From Gammaproteobacteria bacterium (lineage in GTDB: Bacteria; Pseudomonadota; Gammaproteobacteria; Pseudomonadales; Pseudohongiellaceae), in assembly GCA_007571115.1 (NCBI GenBank), contig RKSA01000226.1, positions 1 to 5,078 on the forward strand: a stretch of DNA of 5,078 nucleotides. The letters are read 5' to 3'. Both the position numbers and the translations under genes were made by a program. Positions 1 to 4,518 of this stretch are shown one piece after another. The notes beneath the pieces were generated by a model. It saw only the letters and a list, made by a program, of their open reading frames with translations. It was not told the origin of the DNA and did no database searches. The first letter of the stretch is position 1. Each line of letters begins with the position of its first letter.

Positions 1-1
1 G

Positions 2-7
2 TATAAA
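2..7 (+). promoter_or_regulatory. Probable rpsB promoter, -10 element TATAAA
   Basis: The window opens with GTATAAA, immediately followed by the GC-rich stretch GCCGCCCGC. From memory, gammaproteobacterial rpsB promoters carry a conserved extended -10 element ending in GTATAAA, and a GC-rich discriminator is typical of stringently controlled ribosomal promoters. The -35 region and the first bases of an extended -10 lie outside the window, so the match is partial. Transcription would start about seven bases downstream, near position 14, giving a leader of roughly 110 nt. The start position is inferred only from spacing. Confidence 0.6.
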
Positions 8-34
8 GCCGCCCGCAAATTTACTGTCGCACAC

Positions 35-108
35 GCATCGGCACATGTGCTCCGGGTGCTTCCGCCCCGTTTGGGGAAGTTGAGCCATGGGATGTGTGGA
101 GGCCTAAC
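35..108 (+). promoter_or_regulatory. Structured rpsB leader RNA, candidate S2 autoregulatory element
   Basis: Three foldable elements are visible. Hairpin 1 pairs 35-41 with 52-59 (one bulge, one G-U), leaving loop 42-51. A small hairpin pairs CCCC 65-68 with GGGG 73-76 around GTTT. Hairpin 2 pairs 79-86 with 101-108 (one mismatch, one G-U), leaving loop 87-100. Loop 1 contains CACAT (42-46) and loop 2 contains ATGTG (92-96), which are perfectly complementary, so a loop-loop or pseudoknot contact is possible. In gammaproteobacteria S2 is known to repress rpsB-tsf through a conserved structured rpsB 5' leader. I infer that this is the equivalent element. The pairings were found by eye, without energy calculation or alignment. 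Confidence 0.55.
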
Positions 109-111
109 CCG

Positions 112-116
112 AAGGA
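112..116 (+). promoter_or_regulatory. rpsB ribosome binding site, decides the start
   Basis: AAGGA lies 8 nt before the ATG at 125. This supports ATG 125 over the in-frame GTG at 47, which would add 26 residues with no S2 similarity and would run through the structured leader. The site sits just downstream of hairpin 2, so a protein bound to the leader could plausibly block ribosome loading. Confidence 0.8.
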
Positions 117-124
117 AAACGGAA

Positions 125-1408
125 ATGACTGCAACGATGAAGGAAATGCTTCGCGCAGGCGTGCATTTCGGCCACCAGTGCCGCTACTGGAACCCCAAGA
201 TGGCGCCATACATCTATGGCGCCCGCAACAAGATCCACATCATCAACCTCGAAACCACCGTGCCGGCGCTCAACGCTGCGGCCAGTCAGGTCGCAGAGTT
301 CGCGGCGAAAGGCAAGAAAGTCCTTTTCGTCGGCACCAAGCGCGCCGCGGCAAAGATCATTCGCCGCGAAGCCGAGCGATGCGAGATGCCCTACGTCGAC
401 GATCGATGGCTCGGCGGGATGCTCACCAACTACAAGACGATCCGCGGCTCGATTCGCCGGCTCAAGGAGCTCGAGGCCAAGGAGCAGGACGGCACCTTCG
501 AGCGCCTGACCAAGAAAGAGGCGCTGATGCTGATCCGCGCGCGCAAGAAACTCGAGCGCAGCATCGGCGGAATCAAGGACATGGGAGGCCTTCCCGACGT
601 GCTGTTCGTGATCGACGTCGATCATGAACGCATCGCCGTCACCGAGGCGAACAGTGTCAGGATCCCGGTGATCGGCATCGTCGACACCAATTCCAACCCC
701 GAAGGCGTGCAATACCCGATTCCCGGCAACGACGACGCGATTCGCGCCATCGACCTGTACGCCACCGCGATCGCCGATGCCTGCCTCGAGGGCCGCAAGC
801 GAGCGGCGCAGGAAAGCCATGGCGGCGAGTTCGTCGAGGTCGAGCAGGCGCCCGAGCCCGAGCCCGTTCCGACGAAGATCAAGCGCAAGCGAGTCGTCGC
901 CGAGCCCGCTGCGCAAGCGCCTGCCGAGCCATCGGCGAAAGCAGTCGTCGAGCCGTCTGCGCAGGCAGCTTCCGAGCCGTCTGTGGAAGCCGCTGCCGAG
1001 CCTGCTGTGGAAACAGCCGCCGAACTGCCTGCAGAAGCCGTCGCCGAGCCATCTGCGCAAGCAGCTTCCGAACCACCTGAGCAAGCGACCGCCGAGCCAC
1101 CTGCGGAAACGGTCGCTGAACCAGCCGCCGAGCCATCCTGGAGCGTCGAGCGGATCCTCGCCGCTCTGAACGAGGAGAAAGTCCGTTGCACCTATGGCGC
1201 GGTTGCCGGCCTGCTCGGAGTCAACGCGCGCGAAGTCAATGCGCTGCTCGGCGAGAAACGCCCCGAGGCTTCCTGGGTCGTCAGCAAGGGCAAGAACACC
1301 CCGACCGGCTACGCCAAAGAGCAGATGCATCCGGACCTGTTCGGCAGGGAGCAGGTCATTGAGGACAGCGATGCACTGCAAGCCCTGCTCGCCGCAAAGC
1401 ACGCCTGA
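125..1408 (+). CDS. rpsB: 30S ribosomal protein S2 with long repeat linker and extra C-terminal domain
   Basis: S2 is a small-subunit protein on the back of the 30S particle between head and body, needed for S1 docking. Residues 1-240 match E. coli S2 almost throughout: the N-terminal signature MLRAGVHFGHQ (8-18), RNKIHIINLE (35-43 region), FVGTKRAA (68-75), DRWLGGMLTN (93-102), GGIKDMGGLPD (148-158) and IPGNDDAIRA (199-208). E. coli S2 ends near this point at 241 residues, but this protein has 427. The extra part consists of an acidic E/P stretch (238-249), a basic KIKRKR patch (251-256), ten octapeptide repeats (259-338), and a compact domain (339-427) with RCTYGAVAGLLGV (354-366), a second helix-like segment (367-376), RPEASWVV (379-386), PTGY (393-396) and HPDL (402-405). 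There is no stop or frameshift at the junction. The start is ATG with AAGGA 8 nt upstream. It is the first gene of the operon, 63 nt before tsf. The S2 assignment is certain; the function of the extension is unknown. Confidence 0.98.
   Translation: MTATMKEMLRAGVHFGHQCRYWNPKMAPYIYGARNKIHIINLETTVPALNAAASQVAEFAAKGKKVLFVGTKRAAAKIIRREAERCEMPYVDDRWLGGMLTNYKTIRGSIRRLKELEAKEQDGTFERLTKKEALMLIRARKKLERSIGGIKDMGGLPDVLFVIDVDHERIAVTEANSVRIPVIGIVDTNSNPEGVQYPIPGNDDAIRAIDLYATAIADACLEGRKRAAQESHGGEFVEVEQAPEPEPVPTKIKRKRVVAEPAAQAPAEPSAKAVVEPSAQAASEPSVEAAAEPAVETAAELPAEAVAEPSAQAASEPPEQATAEPPAETVAEPAAEPSWSVERILAALNEEKVRCTYGAVAGLLGVNAREVNALLGEKRPEASWVVSKGKNTPTGYAKEQMHPDLFGREQVIEDSDALQALLAAKHA
899..1138 (+). repeat. 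Ten 24-bp in-frame tandem repeats coding octapeptides in S2
   Basis: Ten consecutive 24-bp units encode degenerate octapeptides of the pattern [A/S/V]-E-[P/L]-x-x-x-x-x, for example AEPSAKAV, VEPSAQAA, SEPSVEAA, AEPAVETA and AEPPAETV. The register is exact from codon 259 to codon 338, with no leftover base. Units share a GCCGAGCC-like start but differ at many positions, so the array is old or under protein-level constraint, not a fresh expansion. The product is an Ala/Glu/Pro-rich, acidic, probably extended linker between the S2 core and the C-terminal domain. Confidence 0.93.
1139..1405 (+). other. Extra C-terminal domain of S2, alkyltransferase-like winged-helix candidate
   Basis: This segment encodes residues 339-427 of the S2 protein. 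After the low-complexity linker the composition becomes that of a folded domain. A helix-like start (VERILAALNEEKV) is followed by TYGAVAGLLGV and AREVNALLG, which resemble the TYG-x-[IV]-A...RAVG-x-ALG helices of the DNA-binding domain in O6-alkylguanine transferases and alkyltransferase-like (ATL) proteins. Next comes PEASWVV, where the catalytic PCHRV motif of alkyltransferases would lie. There is no cysteine there, so methyl transfer is not expected; the tryptophan recalls the PWHR motif of ATL proteins. I believe similar short proteins with PEASWVV and HPDL motifs exist as hypothetical proteins in other bacteria, but cannot confirm this here. A nucleic-acid-binding role is inference. Confidence 0.6.
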
Positions 1409-1419
1409 GCGCGGCCGCC

Positions 1420-1441
1420 AATAACGCTGCAATAACGCTGC
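1420..1441 (+). repeat. Perfect 11-bp tandem duplication in the rpsB-tsf spacer
   Basis: AATAACGCTGC occurs twice head to tail (1420-1430 and 1431-1441), and a third partial copy, AATGCTG, follows directly. The duplication fills the middle of the 63-nt spacer, just after a GCGGCCGC palindrome at 1411-1418 and before the tsf ribosome binding site. There is no T-tract, so this is not an intrinsic terminator. It is probably replication slippage; a regulatory role is possible but unsupported. Confidence 0.85.
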
Positions 1442-1471
1442 AATGCTGGAATTTATGCGAGGAAACACGCT

Positions 1472-2398
1472 ATGGCACAGATAACGGCAGGAATGGTCAA
1501 GGAGCTGCGCGAGCGCACCGGCCTCGGCATGATGGATTGCAAGAAGGCGCTCGTCGAAGTTGCTGGCGACATGGACAAGGCCATCGATCACTTGCGCAAG
1601 GTCAGCGGCCTGAAAGCGGCGAAGAAGGCGCTGCGGATCGCGGCCCAGGGAGTGGTCGTGGCGCGGGTCGCCGACGATCGCAGCCGTGGCGTGCTCGTCG
1701 AGGTCAATTGCGAGACCGATTTCGTCGCCAAGGACGAAAGTTTTCTCGCCTTCACCGAGCAATGCATCGACGCGGCCCTCGCCGAGCCCGACCTAGACGC
1801 TGCCGGTCTGCTTGCCAGCGGGCTCGAGGCGCAGCGCGAGAAGCTCGTGCAGAAAATCGGCGAGAACATCAATCTGCGGCGAGTCGTCCACGTGTACGCT
1901 CGGCATGATCCCCGGGATGACTCCACCATGGCATCAATTTTCTTCGGCTACGGGAATCCCGGCTGTTGCGTTGGCGGCTACGTCCACGGCAATCGCAAGA
2001 TCGCCTCGCTCGTCGCGCTGAGTGGTGGCGATGGCGATCTCGCGCGGCGCGTCGCCATGCACGTCGCGGCGATGAATCCCCTCGTCGTGCGAGGCGAAGA
2101 CCTGCCCGAGGAAGTGCTCGCCAAGGAATCGGCAATCCACGCCGCCCAGGCTCGCGAATCGGGCAAGCCCGAAGCGATCGTCGAGAAAATGATCGCCGGG
2201 CGCATGCGCAAGTTCGTCGCCGAGGTCAGCCTGCTGCAACAGGCTTTCGTGCAAAACCCCGACATCAGCGTCGGCGAGCTGCTGCGCGGCGCCGACGCCA
2301 GCGTTTTGCGGATGGTGCGTTTCGAGGCGGGCGAGGGAATCGAGCAGAAAAAGGAAGACTTTGCCGCCGAAGTCGCCGCGCAAGTGGAGGCGAGCTGA
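1472..2398 (+). CDS. tsf: Elongation factor Ts with a core insertion
   Basis: EF-Ts is the cytoplasmic guanine nucleotide exchange factor that releases GDP from EF-Tu. The N-terminal domain (1-55) carries VKELRERTGLGMMDCKKAL (9-27), the EF-Tu-contacting module. NCETDFVAKDESF (79-91) holds the Asp-Phe pair (83-84) that in E. coli EF-Ts inserts next to the Mg/GDP site of EF-Tu. KIGENINLRRV (128-138) ends the first core subdomain, AMHVAAMNPL (195-204) opens the dimerisation region, SGKPEAIVEKMIAGRMRKF (230-248) follows, and the C-terminal module includes RFEAGEGIE (283-291). Length is 308 residues against 283 in E. coli. Most of the excess is one insertion between RRV (136-138) and HGNR (172-175), where this protein has 33 residues and E. 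coli 12. The ATG at 1472 has GAGGA (1459-1463) 8 nt upstream. It lies 63 nt after rpsB and is expected to be co-transcribed with it. Confidence 0.98.
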   Translation: MAQITAGMVKELRERTGLGMMDCKKALVEVAGDMDKAIDHLRKVSGLKAAKKALRIAAQGVVVARVADDRSRGVLVEVNCETDFVAKDESFLAFTEQCIDAALAEPDLDAAGLLASGLEAQREKLVQKIGENINLRRVVHVYARHDPRDDSTMASIFFGYGNPGCCVGGYVHGNRKIASLVALSGGDGDLARRVAMHVAAMNPLVVRGEDLPEEVLAKESAIHAAQARESGKPEAIVEKMIAGRMRKFVAEVSLLQQAFVQNPDISVGELLRGADASVLRMVRFEAGEGIEQKKEDFAAEVAAQVEAS

Positions 2399-2399
2399 C

Positions 2400-2404
2400 A
2401 GGAG
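2400..2404 (+). promoter_or_regulatory. pyrH ribosome binding site, supports the GTG start
   Basis: AGGAG sits 8 nt before the GTG at 2413 and begins two bases after the tsf stop codon. No ATG lies in frame near the expected N-terminus; the first in-frame ATG would remove the conserved ILLKLSGE segment. Ribosomes finishing tsf would be deposited almost on this site, so translational coupling is plausible. Confidence 0.8.
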
Positions 2405-2412
2405 CATCGCCC

Positions 2413-3150
2413 GTGCCCACCGAGCCGACTCTTCCCACATCGGGAACGGGATATCGTCGCATCCTGCTCAAGTTGAGTGGCGAATCCCTCGGCGGTGCCG
2501 CCGGCAGCGGCATCTGTTCCGAAGTGTTGCGCAGCATGGCAGCACAGATCGGCGAACTCGCCAGCATCGGCGTGCAAACGGGTATCGTCGTTGGCGGAGG
2601 CAACCTGTTTCGCGGAGTGAGCGGCGCTGCCGCCGGAATCGATCGCATCACCGGCGATCACATCGGAATGCTCGCCACGGTCATGAATTCGCTGGCTTTG
2701 CGCGACGCGCTGGAAAACGCCGGCGCCCCGGCCCGGGTCATGGCGGCCGTCGGCATCGCTGGAGTCGTCGACCATTTCGAGCGCGGTCGCGCAATCCGCC
2801 ACCTCGAAGCGGGCAGGGCCGTGATCTTCTCTGGAGGCACGGGCAATCCGCTGTTCACCACCGACTCTGCGGCGTGCTTGCGCGGCGTCGAGATCGGCGC
2901 CGAGATCATTTTCAAGGCGACCCGGGTCGATGGAGTCTATTCCGCAGATCCCGAACGCGACCCGGCTGCGGTCAAGTTCGACGCATTGGGGTATGATGCG
3001 GTGCTCCGGCAGCAGCTCGGCGTGATGGATCTGACCGCCATCTGCCTGGCCCGGGACCATGCCATGCCGATCCGGGTATTCGACATGACGCGACCCGGGG
3101 CATTGCTCGGCAATGTCACCGGCAAACCCAGCGGCACCCTCATCGGTTGA
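2413..3150 (+). CDS. pyrH: UMP kinase (uridylate kinase)
   Basis: PyrH phosphorylates UMP to UDP with ATP in pyrimidine nucleotide synthesis. It is a hexameric cytosolic enzyme of the amino acid kinase fold, unrelated to eukaryotic UMP/CMP kinases. The product is 245 residues (E. coli 241). Visible motifs in order: RILLKLSGESL (16-26), the phosphate-binding start; GGGNLFRG (61-68); GDHIGMLATVMNSLALRDAL (81-100), which in the family lines the UMP and GTP-effector regions; SGGTGNPLFTTDSAACLRG (140-158); KATRVDGVYSADP (168-180), the ATP-binding part; and VMDLTAICLARDHAMPIRVF (204-223). All core motifs are intact. The start is GTG preceded by a good ribosome binding site. It follows tsf after 14 nt and precedes frr by 27 nt. 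Family members are usually activated by GTP and inhibited by UTP; nothing here contradicts that. Confidence 0.98.
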   Translation: MPTEPTLPTSGTGYRRILLKLSGESLGGAAGSGICSEVLRSMAAQIGELASIGVQTGIVVGGGNLFRGVSGAAAGIDRITGDHIGMLATVMNSLALRDALENAGAPARVMAAVGIAGVVDHFERGRAIRHLEAGRAVIFSGGTGNPLFTTDSAACLRGVEIGAEIIFKATRVDGVYSADPERDPAAVKFDALGYDAVLRQQLGVMDLTAICLARDHAMPIRVFDMTRPGALLGNVTGKPSGTLIG

Positions 3151-3177
3151 AGGCAGAGACACGGCGGGAGACGCGCG

Positions 3178-3738
3178 ATGATCGAGGAAATCATGCAGGA
3201 CGCCGAACAGCGGATGCGCAAGAGCATCGGTTCGCTGGAGACCGCTTTCAAGCGAATCCGCACCGGGCGCGCCCACCCGGCGATTCTTGACAGCGTCATG
3301 GTGCCGTATTACGGCAGCGACACGCCGCTCAACCAGTTGGCGGCGATCCACGTCGAGGAAGGGCGCTCGCTACTGATTTCCCCGTGGGAAAAATCCCTCG
3401 TCGGCGATATCGAGAAAGCGATTCTCAAGTCGGACCTCGGGCTCAACCCGGCGAACCACGGCGGCGCGATTCGCGTGCCGATGCCTCCCCTGACCGAAGA
3501 GACCCGCCGCGAATGCAGCAAGCAGGCCAAGGGCGAGGCCGAATCGGCCCGGGTCGCGATCCGCAATATCCGCCGCGAAGCCAATGCCGATTTCAAGGAG
3601 CTGGCGCGGGAAAAGGAAATCAGCGAGGACGAGGAGCGTCGCGCCGAGCACCGCATGCAAAAGCTCACTGACAAGTACATCGACATCGTCGAAACCGCGT
3701 ACAAGGCCAAGGAAGCCGATCTGCTTTCGATCAACTGA
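3178..3738 (+). CDS. frr: Ribosome recycling factor (RRF)
   Basis: RRF works with EF-G to split post-termination 70S ribosomes. The product has 186 residues (E. coli 185). Domain I, a three-helix bundle, is formed by residues about 1-30 and 105-186; domain II, a small beta domain, spans about 31-104. Conserved segments are KRIRTGRAHPAILD (25-38), YYGSDTPLNQLA (44-55), KAILKSDLGLNP (80-91), IRVPMPPLTEETR (98-110), ARVAIRNIRREAN (124-136) and EKEISEDEERR (145-155). Arg129 and Arg132 occupy the positions of the functionally important domain I arginines known from E. coli. The ATG at 3178 has GGGAG (3166-3170) 7 nt upstream. A second in-frame ATG at 3193 would cut the conserved first helix, so 3178 is preferred. 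Placement directly after pyrH is standard. Confidence 0.98.
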   Translation: MIEEIMQDAEQRMRKSIGSLETAFKRIRTGRAHPAILDSVMVPYYGSDTPLNQLAAIHVEEGRSLLISPWEKSLVGDIEKAILKSDLGLNPANHGGAIRVPMPPLTEETRRECSKQAKGEAESARVAIRNIRREANADFKELAREKEISEDEERRAEHRMQKLTDKYIDIVETAYKAKEADLLSIN

Positions 3739-3766
3739 CCGTTCGCGCGCACTCCCGAGCTTGCCA

Positions 3767-4492
3767 ATGACCTCAGGCCCATCCAGGTATCTGCCCGAAC
3801 ACGTCGCCATCATCATGGATGGCAACCATCGCTGGGCCAAGAGCAAGGGAATGCCGGCCAAGGCCGGTCACCGCCACGGCGCTGCCGCAGCGCGGGAAGT
3901 CGCGTTTTCCTGCGTGCGTCGCAATATCGCCTGCCTGACCCTGTTCGCTTTCAGCAGCGAGAACTGGATGCGCCCCTCGAACGAGGTGCAGGGCCTGATG
4001 GCGCTGTTCCTTTCGGTATTGCAGCGCGAGGAGGTCAATCAACTGCACAAGGCCAATGCGCGGCTCAGCTTCATCGGCAATCGCGACTCGTTCTCCTCGC
4101 GAATCCAGGAGAGCATGGCTGAAGTCGAGGAACTGACGCGCAACAACACCGGAACCCGGGTCACCGTCGCTGCCGATTATGGCGGCCGCTGGGATATCGC
4201 CAACGCCATGCGGCTGATCGCCGAGGAAGTTCGCGATAGCGGCCTCAGCACCGACGCCATCGACATCGACCTCGTGCATTCGTTCACCCAGTTGAGCGAC
4301 CTGCCCGAGCCCGATCTGTGCATCCGCACCGGCGGCGAGCGTCGCATCAGCAATTTCCTGCTCTGGCAGTTCGCCTACACCGAATTCCATTTCACCGAAT
4401 GCCTGTGGCCCGATTTCGACGAAACCGAATTGCAGCGCGCCCTCGACGATTTTGCCAGCCGACAGCGGCGCTTCGGCGGGCATCAGTCTTGA
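3767..4492 (+). CDS. uppS: Undecaprenyl diphosphate synthase (cis-prenyltransferase)
   Basis: UppS adds eight isopentenyl units in cis to farnesyl diphosphate, making the C55 lipid carrier for peptidoglycan and other surface glycans. It is a soluble homodimer acting at the membrane face. The product is 241 residues (E. coli 253). HVAIIMDGNHRWAK (12-25) carries the catalytic Asp18 (E. coli Asp26), and His35 matches E. coli His43. FAFSSENW (60-67), AADYGGRWDI (135-144), and RTGGERRISNFLLWQ (187-201) with Arg187 and Arg193 are the diphosphate-binding region. Glu206 matches the Mg-binding E. coli Glu213, and LWPDFDE (213-219) follows. The E. coli Gly after MDGN is His here. The ATG at 3767 has only a weak GAG (3757-3759) upstream, so initiation may depend on coupling with frr, which ends 28 nt earlier. 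No terminator lies between them. Confidence 0.98.
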   Translation: MTSGPSRYLPEHVAIIMDGNHRWAKSKGMPAKAGHRHGAAAAREVAFSCVRRNIACLTLFAFSSENWMRPSNEVQGLMALFLSVLQREEVNQLHKANARLSFIGNRDSFSSRIQESMAEVEELTRNNTGTRVTVAADYGGRWDIANAMRLIAEEVRDSGLSTDAIDIDLVHSFTQLSDLPEPDLCIRTGGERRISNFLLWQFAYTEFHFTECLWPDFDETELQRALDDFASRQRRFGGHQS

Positions 4493-4518
4493 AGCTCGCC
4501 GGCAAGGGTCGCTAGCGC

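Noticed and set aside
47..124. N-terminal extension of S2 from an in-frame GTG at 47
   Set aside because: The 26 extra residues have no S2 character and coincide with the structured leader. ATG 125 has a proper ribosome binding site and begins at the usual S2 N-terminus.
899..1138. CRISPR-like or minisatellite array
   Set aside because: The units are contiguous, have no spacers, are 24 bp long and encode an in-frame octapeptide pattern, so this is a coding repeat.
1139..1405. Active O6-alkylguanine methyltransferase fused to S2
   Set aside because: The PCHRV active-site motif is missing; the corresponding segment reads PEASWVV with no cysteine. Only a non-catalytic, alkyltransferase-like binding role is conceivable.
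1409..1471. Intrinsic terminator in the rpsB-tsf spacer
   Set aside because: The GCGGCCGC palindrome has no loop-forming stem of useful length and no following T-tract.
104..1762. Long minus-strand open frame (552 codons) opposite rpsB and early tsf
   Set aside because: It mirrors the high-GC codon pattern of two certain genes. Its translation is Arg/Leu/Gly/Asp-rich without recognisable motifs, and it spans two sense genes and their spacer.
1966..2412. Upstream extension of pyrH through the tsf coding region
   Set aside because: The frame is open only because of GC-rich codon bias. The translated stretch is Arg-rich and unlike UMP kinase. GTG 2413 has its own ribosome binding site and gives the family's normal length.
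1978..3351. Long minus-strand open frame opposite tsf, pyrH and frr
   Set aside because: It overlaps three certain genes, has no recognisable domains and is low-complexity in part, as expected for antisense shadows in GC-rich coding DNA.
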